Positions 1 to 14,038 are shown, counted from the stretch's first letter. The stretch: 64,000 bases of DNA from Xiphydria camelus (GCA_963678675.1 OY783198.1:25406684-25470683); one strand, 5' to 3'. Numbers and translations: made by a program. Notes: generated by a model from the letters alone, not told the origin.

Positions 1-863
1 TTATTATCATCCGGCGTTATTCGGCGATGCGGAGTTTGAGAACCGCAGCGCGCGGAATATCGAGGCGCTCGAGACTCCCGGATCCGTTGCTTTAAACTTG
101 ACCTGCCCCAATATCCCTTCCACGATTCAAGCGTACCTCTTAAATAAAAAATTGATATCTCCCGGACGTATACGTTTCGGTTGGAATCTCTAATTTTCCT
201 ATATCAGTCGTTGTAAAAAGACGTGTGCGACGAGAAACGGCCTTGAATACATTGTATACGTATCTGTGCAGTCCGAGCAGAGATATCAGTAAATATTTAA
301 AACTCCTAAGAGAAAAGGAAAGTCATCGCTCCGTCTTCCGCTTTTGACCGGACACGCGCCCTACGCGCGCGCCACGGTCGCAGCTGTTTCGAAACTTTAT
401 ATTTAACTCGCATAGGGACGGAATGCGACGATATAAAACATCTCGAGACGCGAGAAAGGGTTTCGCACGGGCCGCTGCGCCGGTACTGGCGCGAGCGTTG
501 ACTGTGTTGGGTTCTTAAGCACGCGTCGGTGCAACGACGCGCATGCGTGTGCGTGTGTCGCTGGTGTGAGAGGCGCGCACGCCCATCCGGACGGCCAATC
601 GTCGCTCGCTACGTCATCTCGTACGATGTAACGGAGAGTCGTGCCCACGTGGTGCCGCCGCTTGCTCGGTGTCTCTGCAGCCGTGCCGCGTTATTTCTGG
701 CCCCACTCGCGCTCTCGAAGAAAATACTTGAAATGTCGCGTGTGGACCGTTCTAGAATACCGTCCGCGAGGATGCATCGGGAACGCTCTTGAATTCGAGG
801 TCCCCGAGGGCATGCCCACGTTGGATTCGGGCCGCAAAATCGTGCGACCCCGGACAACACGAT
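1..863. other. No gene recognised
   Basis: CpG-rich unassigned sequence. The open frames overlap on several strands and show no splice sites or familiar residues. Confidence 0.5.
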
Positions 864-1417
864 CAGGGCCCCGATCCAGTCAGGTGTTCGAAAATAGTGG
901 GTTCAAATGGCTCCTTATTTGGAAAGAAATTACCAAAAAAAAATTGACCAATCTTTCCTCATCAGAGCATTACGAAGAGGTAGAAAAAAGCGGTCCACTG
1001 ATATTTATAATACATTCGGTAGAGCTTTGAGGAAATAATATTGAAAAATAAATGGTTGAGATTTTGTAATCGAAATTATTTATTTTCACGAGATCACATC
1101 GAAATTGTGAGGTGTAGAAGATAACAAATTTAGTCGTTCTTTAACGAACAAATACCTTGATAAATCTTTTCTCACACTACGAGGAACACGTGCAACGATA
1201 CCGACTGCTCGTTACGCGACATCACCACGATTCACAGAATCTCGGCATTGATGGCATGACCATCTCTACACTGAGCATTCATACGAATTATTGCAGCGTT
1301 TTAGCGGCGGGAAGGTATCGTGAAATTATTTGACGAATCAAGGGACGAAATCTTGAGAATGACTTATAAATAAAAATAACTGATTTGATTTTAAAAAATG
1401 ACCAAATGGGAGCCCTG
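864..1417 (+). mobile_element. CAGGGC-ended repeat, copy 1
   Basis: Starts CAGGGCCCC and ends GGGAGCCCTG, short inverted ends like those of hAT-type elements. The interior is shared with 3511-3748 and, inverted, with 38979-39438, for example around TTTTAGCGGCGGGAAGGTA and TTATTTGACGAATC. No transposase frame. Confidence 0.65.
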
Positions 1418-1441
1418 CGCAATCCAAATAGTCACCTTCAA

Positions 1442-1569
1442 GTCATCCATACATAGTCTAATGTCTCACTTTTTGTTAATTTAGATTCACGTCACCCAGA
1501 AGATGGCTGTTGGATAACTCGAAATCCAGGTTATCAAAAAGTGAGACATCAGACTGCCTACGGATGACT
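1442..1569. repeat. Short foldback element
   Basis: Inverted arms of about 33 bp (GTCATCCATACATAGTCTAA... against ...AGACTGCCTACGGATGAC), including a shared AGTGAGACAT core. About 128 bp in total. Confidence 0.7.
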
Positions 1570-3056
1570 AAAAGACAGCTTACCGTCTTGTGCTGGCTGG
1601 GACGTCCTCGCGACTCTCCGGGTCGGTCGCGATGACGCGCGTGAATTCAAATTCGATCAGCCGCGATAAAGAGCGTTTACCGCGTCCGTGTGTGTGTGCG
1701 TACGGAGCGTGTATTCGCTACGGCCGTCTCGAAATCGTTTTCGCGCCCGATTACCATACAATAAAAGGGAAAACCGTACGATGCAGCGGAGATACGTGGG
1801 TCATTTGACAAGTTACAAGCCTTTTTAGGGGAAGCGCATATTTCAAGATTTAAAAAAAAGTATTTCTTAATCTAGCAGTCTCCCCGTAATTCGATACATC
1901 AAATCCATCGTTTCTCCCAACCCTTCAAGCCGTCAGAAAAAAATTCTTTCAGTCCACCTGAAAAATACCGATCTACAGCGTTTTCCACCTCGTCATTTGT
2001 CCCAAATTTATTTCCCCCCCCCCCCCCCCCCAAGAAATTTTAGATCCAGATTTCATCGACAGTTATCAAACGCCGCAAAAATTCAGCTGGATTCTTTTTA
2101 TACAGCTCAAGACACTCGCGCGACATGTCAAGCCGCGCGCGCGTACGCGCTTTTCAACAAACGCGGCACTCAGCGCGCCGATAATTTTCTCATACCCAAA
2201 TCCTCGTGCAAAATCTTGTGCACCCGTTAATCTGATATCTTACAAGTCTCAGAAATCACCTCGGCAAGTGGAAAGTGCCGGCGTACTCGCGCGTACATTC
2301 TCAGCATTGCGAGGGAGATCCGGAAACGCCAGGCGTTGCTGCCCGACCTGTCGTATCGCTCGTACCCGTTAAATACCCCGGCGCCAGGCGCGCACGTCAA
2401 ACGCCGCGAGCTCGTAGAGAATAAGGCCGGCGAGCGCCGGGATAAATAAGTAATTGGTGATTCGCCAAATTCGCGCGCGCGCTCGCGCGGCTACGACCCT
2501 TCCCGCGACCCTGTCGTAAAATTATGGAGGTCCGGGGAAGCCTCTCTTCTCCGCAGTGACGAGCGCGACGCGGTATATAGCGGCGGTAAATTTCACAAAG
2601 GACCCTTCCCTATCGCGGATACATTTTCACGGCATAGTACTTCTGCAAGTTCCCTCGGAGAGGCGTATAATAGTATAGCGACGGTAAATTTTGCGGGGCA
2701 CTCGCCGCGCCGGGCGGGGGGTTACGCGTATTTTCAAGACGCTCCCGCGCGACGGTATATCGGGCCGACGTATAACGAGACGTGAGCGCGGCGACGGATG
2801 GGCGCGGGGGTCACGTGCGCGCGTTCAATTGCACCGAGGATTTATTTATAAGCGATGGAGGTACATGCGCAGCGAGAAAATATTTATAACTACGACTCTT
2901 CGGTACTCATTTCTCTCGAACGGATATCGAGATCGACGAGTATTTCTTTGCTGGGAGGAAATTTTCGTTTTGCTGCGCTGCACGGAAAGACTGGCAACAG
3001 TAAATTTTACTGTATTTACAATCAATTGCCTTTCTTATAAACGTGCGCTGGCGTAC
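1570..3056. other. No gene recognised; C18 run at 2014-2031
   Basis: Rich in GCGC and TCGC tracts, most clearly at 2250-2850. Short overlapping frames only. Confidence 0.5.
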
Positions 3057-3290
3057 TACACGGAGAAAAGTTTGCGGTAACCACTCTCAAAATTCATGTG
3101 GTAAACTGAATTATTGCGGCACATCAAGCTCAGTACCATAAATATTTCGATATTTACTACAAGTATAGCAAACATGACAATACTTTATGGCAAATATCGA
3201 CATATTTATGGTACTGAACGTCACATGCCGCAATAATTTAATATTATCATATGGATTGTGGAAGTGGTTACCGCAAATTTTTTTCCGCGT
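3057..3290. repeat. Foldback element, CACGGAGAAAA ends
   Basis: Arms run inward from ACACGGAGAAAAGTTTGCGG on the left and AATTTTTTTCCGCG on the right. Both share GCGGTAACCAC, AATTATTGCGGCA and AGTACCATAAATAT. Confidence 0.65.
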
Positions 3291-3510
3291 ATGACTAGAC
3301 TATATTCCCCGCTATGTAAAAGCGTACAAATAATTATCAAATCCGCTCAGCGACGAGCCGGCATCACCTGGCGTTCTCGCGTTTGTCCTTTTGCAAAGAG
3401 ATCGACGCTCGAGCATTAATTAGCATTTCATCGAACCAGTGCAAGGTCAAGTACCTCATTAGAGCCATCCCGCTACGGTGCGATACTATAGGAGTGTCGC
3501 GCGACGTATA

Positions 3511-3748
3511 CAGGGCTCTCATCCAGTCAGATGTTCAAAAATAGGGAGTTTTTCTCGTTAGAAGATTATGACGTCGTCGGAAAGGCAGAGAGATAGCATT
3601 TTAGCGACAGGAAGGTATTTAGTAAAATTATTTGACGAATCGAATTACGAAATTTTAAAATTAACGACATTTGAACATTTAAATCACTTTCTACTGACTT
3701 GAGTGAAAAAAATGACCAATCATTAAAAAATGACCAACCGGGAGTCAA
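3511..3748 (+). mobile_element. CAGGGC-ended repeat, copy 2 (internally deleted)
   Basis: Starts CAGGGCTCTCATCCAGTCAG and ends AACCGGGAGTC. It keeps both ends of the 864-1417 element but lacks about 300 bp of the middle. Confidence 0.6.
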
Positions 3749-5613
3749 CTGCGTATAGTACGGCGAATTTGAGAACACTCGTCGTCTGCGAAAAATGATC
3801 GACGCGCGTACCTCGTCGCAATCGGTTACCGCACCGCGAAGGCAAACAAATAAAACGAACGGAAGCATGAACCGAGCGCGTTCGTCGTTCGCGATGCACA
3901 TAACACCCGCGTTCCTCAATCGCGGAACGTCGGTCGGACGATAATCACGCGCGGGTGATTCCCTCACGAATTTCTCTCCTATTCGGTTCGCCGGTCACTC
4001 GGGACTCGCGCGAGGAATTTCCGAATTTCGGCGATTACCCACTCCATACACGCGGAAGCGCACCGCGGGCCATTAATCCGCGCACGATTAACGTTCGGTC
4101 GGAGTGATTACAGGGAACGGTCGAGAGCGCGGAATGAAAATTCCCAGCATCCGACGGAGGGTGTACCTACAAGTATGCAGCCCCGCGATCGTTTATAACT
4201 CCTCGAAGTGTGTATGCACAGCTTCCCTCAGCCGTAAATACGCGTGTATATCTACACGCGCGACGTCCGAGCGTTAATATTTTCGCGGTCGACGTGTTAT
4301 TTACGCGCTTCGCCAAAAATAAGCCCGTCAGAAGAATGGAAAGGAAAGTCGGCGAAGCAAGATAATATGTATATTACATCGCGATGTATGGAGCGTGACA
4401 GGGCGCGATTTCCGTTTTCCTCGCGGTAGATAGTGTTATTGTAATCGTATCGACCGTTGACACTACGTCTGACTTCCAAACAATTTGATTTCGAGGATGG
4501 CAATACGTCTGTACGTCAAAATGCCGAAGGATGTAGACGCCTCGCTCTTGTATACCTACAAGTTCGAGCAAAATGTACCGAGATGAAAACAAAAACTAGC
4601 GCGTCACGAAAGTCCGATTGTACTCCCGTCGCGTCAATTCTAAGGTTTTCATTAACCAGAGCAGATTCCAGCGTAGCTGATGAGATGAGAATAATTTTGT
4701 TCATTGACTAGCATGTTTAAAAATGACATTTTAAAAAGTCACCAGCGATAGAATTCGCGACGCCGGGGGTACGATCACTTTTTTTTCCGAAGCGAAGCAC
4801 GTGGTTCGCGGAACTTCGCGCCACACGCCGGCACTCGATGCGAAACGTCAAAATCGCCCTCGCGACGGATCCCCGTTGATCCTAAAGATCCCCTGTCAGC
4901 CGTAAATTCATCCGCGGCGAGGCGCAAAGAGATTCGCTCATAAATTTTACACCGCAAATAAGAGGGTACTTACGAGAGTAAAAAGCTGTCACGAGAAGAG
5001 CGAGCCACGACATATGACTTTCCATGACGTTCCTCATCTTCTTTCCGACCGTTCGTCGTTTCTCACACGTGCGAGTAACTCTCGCCACACGAAATAAATA
5101 CAGTGTCACGTGTGAACGGACTCGACGCGCGCGTCCCGTGGGTAAAACAACTGATCGTAAGGGAGATGAACAGCGAGCGATCGCGATAGAGTGTTGGCGC
5201 ACGTAGAGTTACGGGAGTACGGAAACGATGAACCGCGATACACTTCCGGCGCTCACCGTACGACTCGTCGTGTGCGACTAACAGTCGAGACGGTTTTTGG
5301 CGGCATGCAGCTTCGAAGACGCTTTGAAGGCGCGCATGCGCGGATCGCTCACGCCACCCCCCACCAGGTTGCCCGTCGTCCAATGTTACGCTACTATACC
5401 TTGCCGTCCGACCGGCTACTTGCACGGCCGTTGCTATCGTTGTTAACTTCCTTTTAATTAGTCGGAACGATTCGTTTCCTCTTAATCGCGGAGGTATAGA
5501 TATAGGTATTTGCCGCGCGGAAGAGCAAATTCGATTTGGATGAGCGAGACGCGCGTCGATTAGGACCGGGGCGCTAAAAATAAGTCGATAGCTTTAAGCA
5601 ATTTCTTTTTGGC
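3749..5613. other. No gene recognised
   Basis: CpG-rich unassigned DNA with short shadow frames. No repeat arms were detected by eye. Confidence 0.5.
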
Positions 5614-5935
5614 GCAGATTCGAAAAATGTGGGCAAAATTATTTACCCAGTGTCTATTCATTTTTCATTTCCGGCATTACTTAAGCTGGCAAAGGATATT
5701 TTAAAATGTAGTACATCATCGTGCTGTGAGTCTGTCTCTCTCGCACTCGCAACTTGTTAGCATGAGTGCATCTCTGGCGTTCTCGATAACGTCACGATGT
5801 TGTAGAGAAACGCATTTATAACTCAGCGAATAATTTTTTTTTCAGATATTTCCTTTTTCGTGTGATATTGAGCACGCATGCAGATTGCAAATTGAATCTG
5901 AAAATACGAATATTTTGTTTATTTAAAGACCAAAT
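5614..5935 (+). repeat. Dispersed repeat without inverted ends, copy 1
   Basis: Shares its whole length with 10340-10700, and in reverse with 35863-36190, 40505-40800 and the split copy at 60105-60930. Landmarks are GCAGATTCGAAAAAT near one end, CTCTCGCACTCGCAACTTG, then AGAAACGCATTTATAACTC. No terminal inverted repeat and no poly-A tail were seen, so the class is unclear. Confidence 0.7.
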
Positions 5936-8840
5936 TCGATTTGGATGAGCGATTTGTATGGTCGATATAGCTCTCAATTTCACTGTCCTCCTTGCGCAGT
6001 CTATTTCTCGAGACGCATCGGTCCACGCGTGGCGCCTAGCCCGTTCCGAGGAATCATCGGCCGGGAAGGATCTCCTCGACGAATATCAATCTCGCGTTTC
6101 GAACAGGGAGCCAAACTCCCACACTCTCTCTTATAGGTAGACGTATACGTAGACGCACGCTCGCAGAGCGTCGACGCGGTGCGACTTATGGTTTTATTAT
6201 TCCAGTCACGATCGCGAGTGTCGTCTCGCCTGGACCGCGTCGAGATGGTTCCAGATTCTCGCGATAGACTTCGCGCACCTCTGAATACGTGGCCCCATTT
6301 ACAAGAATGCGATCCGAGCTTTGCGCGTCAATTTTTTCCACCCGATGACACTTCGCCGAAGTTTCACGACCGTTCAACATTGAGCAATAAAAGCGGTAAA
6401 TCGTCGATCGAATTCGTGATGAGAACAAAATTATTCTTCGTGTTTACTTTTGAATTGTAGATGCACTTTTATTAATGCTGAGATGTATACGAGAGGGAAA
6501 GGGATGAACGATATAAACTGAAAGAACTCTTGGTTGGACTAACAAAATATTTTGAATGAATACGAGCCAGCAAAACGTTTTTTTGGAATCGCAGAATTCT
6601 TCGGTTGATTTCACGAAAACTTTGACGGCAGAGCTAACCATTTGGATAATTCGACAAATATTTTTTAGGTTGTCAAATTGACTCGACGAAATTATTTTGT
6701 TGACTACTTTTTTTCTCAGTGTATATCGTCACGATCGATCGAGGGAGAAATAACGATCGAGGGTAAATGTACCGCACTGCGCCGTGGAAAATATGTTTTT
6801 CGAAAACCGATCGTGCAGAAATGAGCGCGCGGAAGGGGATGGCGAGGGAGATTACTCGATCTACGGAGCAGAGTCTAGGGAGAGTTCGGCTTTGCTCGCA
6901 ACCGTCAGCAATTCCTGACGGCGATACGCTAAGAGGATTTGTCGGTAACGAGATTACGTTTACCGGGAAGTACTGCGGTGGCGCGCGAGGAGCGGCGTCA
7001 AAAGACGCTCTCTTAATTTTCTTGGAAAATTATCAATCAAACGATCGGATTATTTACTTCCGCGCGCTGACCGAAATATCGTTTCACGTAGCGGGAAGTT
7101 CCAATAAAATCGCCCGACAATTCGCTCCGATAATGCGAGATATTTGCGCCCTTAGATCTGTTTACTACCCAGCTAGACTTGTATGATCGTTACGATGTTC
7201 ATACAAATTGCAATAACAGATCGCTTTAAGATTTACGTTTACTTTGCCGCATGAGCCTTGAAAAAACAAATATCTACGAGAAATGGTGTTTACATTGAAT
7301 ACCTACATGTTTAAAATTTTATTTATATTATTTTGAAATCGTTCAATGTCGCAAATATGCTTGCTAATCAATGAGTCATAAAGCGCACGACCTTGATGCG
7401 TCAGATAAGCTATTATTATCTAAAGTTGCTGTGCAATTTACGTCTATTATTCGAGCAACCAATGAACGAGCATAATCCAAACCAGTGAACACTATAACGC
7501 ACAACAACACCAGAGAGAAAATTCCACTCGACCTTTATATACGAGAAGCGCAAAATCGTTCCGACCCCGTAGTAGGAAGTCGCGCCGTGGCGCGCACTAA
7601 CACGTGCCGCGCAATCCGTCCGAGTCGAATAAAAGCGACGGAAGGATCGTAAAATACCTCCCGTCTCGCGAGCGCGTCGCGGTCGGGGTATCGAGTGCTC
7701 CGAGGAGCCCGATGGGACGTATCGACACGTATCGAGACTAATAAAAAATTAAATGAAACAAATAACCGTGAATGTCGCAGACCCCTGTGCGCGCCCGGAA
7801 GAGGAGACGAGGTGGAAGCGGCGATACGACGGCGGAGACTTTTACGGGAGGGTAGGCGGAGGAGAGGCGATTCGAACGGACGAGTTTCTCGGGGGTGCGC
7901 GCACGAGGGGGCGTCTGAAAAACGAAACTCGTAAAACTTTACGGCGGAGCGAGTCGGCCGAGTTTCGTTCGACCTAGGAAAATAGAATAGGCGAAAGAGA
8001 GGAGCAACGCGGGAACATAGCAGCCGCGTTCCCGCGCGCGCGGAGTCGCCGGGAAAATTACCGTCAGCGAGAAAATATCGCCGCTGCGGCGTGCTATCGC
8101 CGGCGGGGAATAATCCGGATTTAGACGAATTCCCGGTGCTTTTTCGCCGCTGGACCGTGACCGCCGGTGTGGGGCCTGTGACGTCATCCGATCAAACGAT
8201 CCGCGAACGAAGTCGTACTCGCGCGAAACTTGGAACGCACATACCTATCTCGTATCGGGACAGTTTTCTCGTCCCTTCTCTTCCACGTCGATCGTGCGCG
8301 CGGGAGGTATTCCTACGGCTCCCCCCCACCACGCCATTCGGCCGAGATCACGCCACCCGTTAAACCCAATCCCCTTCCGCCACGACACCCGAACTTAAAC
8401 CCGAGGTTATACGACGGGACCGTGCGTCCTACCTATCCTCTTCTCTCGAAATGCCGCGGTCGGGAATTTCACGATCATCGGTATGTACCTATACCCATCC
8501 AGTACGAACGAGGCGATCGCGTTCATTCACCGGTAACTCGATTTGCCACGTAAGATCTCGCGTGTAGCGCCGGCGGCGAGGATAGCGTCGCGATAAAAGC
8601 GTGTGGCGTGATGCGTCGTGCGCGCGAGTCTAATTTCACACGGTAATTACGGGTGCCGTGACGAGATTAGCGGTGCATTGTCTGTACCGTGGCGTGGGGA
8701 AATACAAATTCGACTGGTGGTTGAGAGGGAATTGATGATGCAATTGTACAGAGACGATGCGCTGAGAAAAGTAATCTAGTTAATTTACCAAATTATTTGT
8801 TTCCAAGACTATAACCAAACCGTTTGGTGAAATACCTATG
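5936..8840. other. No gene recognised
   Basis: CpG-rich stretch with frames below 140 codons, none with plausible protein features or paired splice sites. The part near 7600-8650 is the most GC-rich. Confidence 0.5.
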
Positions 8841-9090
8841 CACAGAAAAAAAGAATCGATTGGATCTACTAAAAATTACTTGCCGAGTCGCAAGTAATTA
8901 TTTATTTACATCAATTAGATCTTTCTTCATATTAATCTAATATTTCTTCCTTGCAATCACATACTATTCTATACCATTGTAAGGAAGAGATATCAAATTG
9001 ATGTTACAAATTTAATTCACATAAATAAATAATTACTTACGACCCCGTAACTAATTTTCAGTGGATCCAACTAATTCTTTTTCTCCGTGT
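8841..9090. repeat. Foldback MITE, GGATCCA ends, copy 1
   Basis: Arms start CACAGAAAAAAAGAAT and end AATTCTTTTTCTCCGTGTG, with TTGGATCYACT and TAATTATTTATTT inside each arm. About 250 bp. Confidence 0.8.
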
Positions 9091-10339
9091 GGATCCTCTA
9101 TTCTGTTTATTTGGTTAAACTGACCATTTTCTAGTTAGAACAACCAAACATGTACTTAGTTAGAACAACTTGATATTTGGTTCAAGAGGTATTTTTATTA
9201 GAATAACTAAACTCGTTTAACCAGATGCGCTTTGTCATTTTAACCGTGTTATTTTTCTCAGTGTGTGGAATCTTATATTTTTTTCATACGATTTTCTCTC
9301 GCATCGGCCTCGAAACGTAAGAAATTTAGATTTCGTTGACGATACGTCGCGTACACGACACGGCAAATTGCCAAGTGAATTAGGTTCGTACGTGTGGCCG
9401 CCGTAGAGAATTCGGAGAACCTCGAAATGCTCCGTCCTTTCCTCTTCGTATCGGCTAAGCGCCCGGTTGCACCACGCGCGCAGGAGATCCCCCACCATCC
9501 GGTCGAAACCACGCCACCCGTTAAATCCAATCCACCTCCTTTACGGTAGCCAAACAAATCCGAGGTTACGTCAGGAGATCGTACGATCCCGTCTGACGTG
9601 TCTTTCTCGCGAAATATGTACGTCTCATTGTTAGTCTTCTCGCGACACCTCATCGGCCGAGCCTTCCACGCGTCGCACGTACCTACATATATACGAATAC
9701 ACCGGTACATATGCACTCCAATTTCCATGCAGGACCGCGAATAGCGGTGGTGACGATGAGATAGCGACGATGTCACGTGATACGTACAATCGCGATGATA
9801 ATAATCGAAGGAGGTAAATGCAAACGCCACTGATTGATAGGATTATTGATAATTTTATCACATCGAGACAATTTTTTGTATTTAAAATCGAAGAACGTAT
9901 CTTTGGGAATGGAAAGTGCTCAAGTTGACATTTTTAACGTCGAATAGTACTTGTTATTAAAGTCGCAGCAACGCGAGCTACTAAATTTTCGGTGTAAAAT
10001 TCCACAACAGTAGCGCGTCGTAAAGCGCGCCTTGACCTACTTTTTCTGTAACGTCACATTTCCTGTACACCTCCGCCTTCCTCAACTCATTACCGATTCC
10101 GGGCAAAGAAGACGCGTACCGCATAGAATTGCGTGTAAAGTAGGACGTCGGGTGTCTGGATTAATTGCGAAACGTACGGGGTTTCGAAAGATCGATATTT
10201 TTGAAAGGAGGGAAAAGCGTTTATCGATCGTTCCTTCGAAAATCAATTTATGTAAATGCTCTGATACGATATACGCGTGAGCAATATTTAAAGTACACGC
10301 GCAGGAAAGGTCTTGACTCGCTTTCGGTTTCGACTCGCT
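9091..10339. other. No gene recognised
   Basis: 9091-9240 is AT-rich and repeats TTGGTT, TAGTTAGAACAAC and GTTTAACC motifs, resembling 63440-63860. The remainder is unassigned. Confidence 0.45.
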
Positions 10340-10700
10340 ATAATTCGGTTTTCAAGCTATTTTTTTTTATTGCAGATTCGAAAAATTTCGGTAAAATTCT
10401 TTACCTCGTATTTTTTTATTTTTCATTTTCGGTCTTATCCAAGCTGGAAAATGACATTTTGAATTGCAGCTACGTCATTGTACTGTGAGTTTATCTCTCT
10501 CGCACTCGCAACTTATTGTTAGCATAAGTGCGTCTCTCTGGCTTCTCGATGACGTCACAATGTTGTAGAAGAGAAACGCATTTATAACTCCGCGAATAAT
10601 TATTTCTTCGGTTATTTTCTTTCTCGAGTGAGATATTGAATATATACATACGCAGATTACAAATTGAATTTAAAACTGAATATTTTTTTTATTTAAAAAC
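10340..10700 (+). repeat. Dispersed repeat without inverted ends, copy 2
   Basis: Close match to 5614-5935, including the GCAGATTCG start, CTCTCGCACTCGCAACTT and GATGACGTCACAATGTTGTAG. Confidence 0.7.
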
Positions 10701-12510
10701 GGAATTCCCATCATCATAGAAACTTATCAGAACGAATCGGTTTCCCCCCGGGAAAATGATTTAACCTCAAGTTATGTCGCGTACTACCGTGCGCGTGATG
10801 GCGATAATTAACCCCGTCGAGACGTCCGCGACCTCTCCCGTCTCGGTCCCCAATTTATTTCGACAAACCCACCGAATCTCCCTACCCCGAGGCTCGCTCC
10901 CGACACTCGAAATGTACTCGACGCGAGCAGCCGGTGCACGTACGTGACCTTGACCAACCACGGGGAACTCGGGTTTCGCCGGAGATCGTTCACCTTTCTG
11001 CTCCCGCGTGGCCTTGTAGAAATACTCGAAAAATGTGTCAATGTCGCGTCGAGTTATACCGTAACATCACGCGGGGAACTTCGGGCACGCGTAGGCACAC
11101 ACCTTGGCCGTGCGCCGTACCGAAACCGGAAGGAAGCCGCGAGTAGAAATTGGGTCGTATCGAGCGAGTGGTTCGGTGGTTCAATAGCAACGGTCGTACG
11201 GAGAAAGGAAATTGAAATGTGTCCTTAACGCGTATGGGTATCGTTGAATGATATAGGTACCTTCACTTATCAACGCGGTTAATGCTTACTACAATTATTG
11301 CAGAATATGATGTAGAAAAGTGCCAAGGGCCGAAAATATGAAAAAGTCTCGGGAAAAGTTATTCATGGAAAAAAATTTAATAGCTTATTTAAAAAAAAAC
11401 TCATTATAAATACTGAAATTTTAGGGTTTCGGCACTTAGCATCTCTCTGTATTACGGTCTTGAAAATAAATCATTTCTATATCATGATACGACAAATCAT
11501 ACGCGATATACAGACATACTTCTCCAGAGAGAATCAGAATTTCTCTATACTGCCGTGCGCAAAGTTGGAAAAAAATCTTTCTTTTCACCCAAAACGCGGG
11601 TATATCCAATACTAAAAGGTAATCCGATATTCCCAAAAGCGAGCGACCGCTCAGCCCTATAGTTTCGCAGTCGCTTGCGTCAGAAGGACCGTTGCGCCGA
11701 AGCGCGCGGCGAGCGAGATCGTTGACGCGCCCGGCGTAGTAGAGGCACGGCGCTCTCGCGCGCGCGGGTCTATTTTTTCACCGCTTTTATTTTGGACCGC
11801 TCACGGGTCCCCGACGGGACGCGCGAGGATTTGCATCGATTTGAATCTCAAAGATGGGCGGACGCGTTAATCTGCATTCATAAACCGGCGTCGGCGCCGC
11901 CACATCGAGATCGATGCAACGCGGAACTGCGATGTACACGAGATGAGCGGCGCAGCATGTATAGGAGAACTCGCGAGGGACGAGCAGTCGACGCGCCGCC
12001 GATAAGAGCAAGATCGATCGCCCGTTAACGAAACGAGCCATTAACCGAACAGGTGAAAAATGTAATCTCGACTTAGAGTGATTAAACGAGAGCGCGAAAG
12101 GGGTACGATAACAAATGTTCCCCCATCTTACGCAATTAGCGCCCCCGTCCGAGAATCGCGCGGCGCGAATGAGACTCTCCTCTCCGCGAGCGGTTCCGTC
12201 TCAAAGTCTATCGCTAATTGGATATCAGCGATCGGGATACAGCGCGGTAGTAACGCTCGCGTAATACCGTCGTCAAAGATCCCGGTTTCGCAGTCCTTCG
12301 TTACTACGGATCGCGCTTCGCGTCAAACGCGATTTATCCCTCCGCGAGGCGGCGGGCGAAGGAATTTCTGTTTGTCGCGGAGGGAGCGACGCGTAGCGTG
12401 GTTGCGGGGGAACGGATGTTCGGAGTCGGAGTAGGGAAAACTGGCGGCGAGCGTGAGCGGGAGGGGAAGAGAGAAGGAACGACAGTCAGTTTTGTACAGG
12501 GGAGAGTCGG
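10701..12510. other. No gene recognised
   Basis: CpG-rich DNA with short shadow frames and no splice-site support. Confidence 0.5.
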
Positions 12511-12599
12511 CGATATCGTACCGCCACTGATATTTTATGAAAAGCACAGAGTGCTCTGCTATTTCTGTTTCATAAACTATCAGCAGTGGTACGATATAG
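12511..12599. repeat. Hairpin
   Basis: Arms ATATCGTACCGCCACTGAT and ATCAGCAGTGGTACGATAT enclose about 50 bp. It sits directly next to the perfect hairpin 12606-12687. Confidence 0.7.
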
Positions 12600-12605
12600 G
12601 TATAA

Positions 12606-12687
12606 TTAACACGTTCCGTGCCACGTGTACCATTTCTGATATACGTTAGTGTACCACAAATGGTACACGTGGCACGGAACGTGTTAA
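12606..12687. mobile_element. 82-bp perfect hairpin flanked by TTAA
   Basis: TTAACACGTTCCGTGCCACG and its continuation form a 30-bp arm that is an exact reverse complement of the other end. The outermost four bases on both sides are TTAA. The loop is about 22 bp. Confidence 0.8.
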
Positions 12688-13794
12688 GTCGCTCCTATAT
12701 GGTTGTGCAGGTGTAGGATGCGGCTAGATATCGCAGGTGGTACCCGAATATGTGGTGTCAGGGTGAGGTGGAGCTATAGCTATAAGTATAGAGAGAGTTA
12801 GGTATATAAAGTTTTCTTAATTTTCAGACAAGGCAATACATATACCAATGTTCCTTCAATTTACGAAATTAGACTCTTAATTTTTAGGGATGCGTATTTA
12901 TCTCAAGTCTGAATAATAATTTCGTACGACTTCATTTCTTTCTTCATTTTAAAGTACAGGCTTATAGAAATCCGTGTGATCCATGCGACGCTTTTCTGAA
13001 TTTTAAGGGAAAATTATGTACGACATTCGAGACGCATTTATGTTTGCTTAAAAAAAAAATGCGCCACTTTCCCGCAGTTTAGGATAAATATTTTTAGCAG
13101 TGCAGTTTTGTACGTCAAAACTTCGTTAAAATCGTACAACGTATCTCTCAATAATCGATTTCTCTCTTCGTTTACACTCTCTAACTCGACCCAATATACC
13201 TACTCAAAATCGATAACGAACTTGACGATTCGCTTGGATTTATCCGAAACCGGCACCTCGCGATAATTCAGTCAAGTCAATTGCTGAAAAGTTCCCACTA
13301 TTTACACGAGGATCACGCGCGACCGGGTATTACGTATAAATATGTAAACTCATTTCGGGCATTGACGTAAGTTCGGTTTATGCAAACGACCGTCGCCGAT
13401 AGCGCATTCGTATCGCCGACACTACAGCGTGGTGTGGGTCGTAGGATCTAGCGAGAGACGGAGAGAATTATATGTCGGAGAAATCCGAGAGTTTGCGAGG
13501 GATACCTATATCCGGCGGGAAAAGAGGGTGACGATAAAAATGGATGTCTCTTTCGGATGAAGGATGGAGATATAAAATAGGCGATGCATTATATACGAAC
13601 GCGTATAGATTCCGACCGAGTATATCGATCCAAAGGACGTTTACGTACATAAACAGCGACGACTTCGACAGCGACACAAAAGGGGAAGTTTCCCGTATAT
13701 TCGTACATATCGTATGTATAAAAAAAATGTAGCCGATCGAAATAAACTTAATTTCGGATTGTCTTAACAGCGCATTTATTCGATTGGAATAAAT
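12688..13794. other. No gene recognised
   Basis: Moderately AT-rich sequence. Nothing coding or repetitive stands out. Confidence 0.5.
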
Positions 13795-14038
13795 CGTACA
13801 TCCAGTTCAATACCGCCACAAGTGTAAATTATATAGGTAATTTTGAGTAAGAAGGAAATAAAACAATGCTGTTCTGTAATTCGTCGCATAATTAATTAAC
13901 TCTTAGAGGTATCTATTTGAAATTTTGATAGAATATGCTTACACGTTGTCGATATTTAACGGTATTATATAAAAAATATAAGTTTTGAGTTAAAATTAGA
14001 ATTTTTTGCAGTTATGGCGGTATTGAACTGGATGTACG
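13795..14038. repeat. Foldback MITE, TACATCCAGTTCAATACCGCC ends, copy 1
   Basis: Ends CGTACATCCAGTTCAATACC and GGTATTGAACTGGATGTACG are exact reverse complements. About 244 bp. The interior (GAAGGAAATAAAACA) recurs inverted at 62495-62732. Confidence 0.85.
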
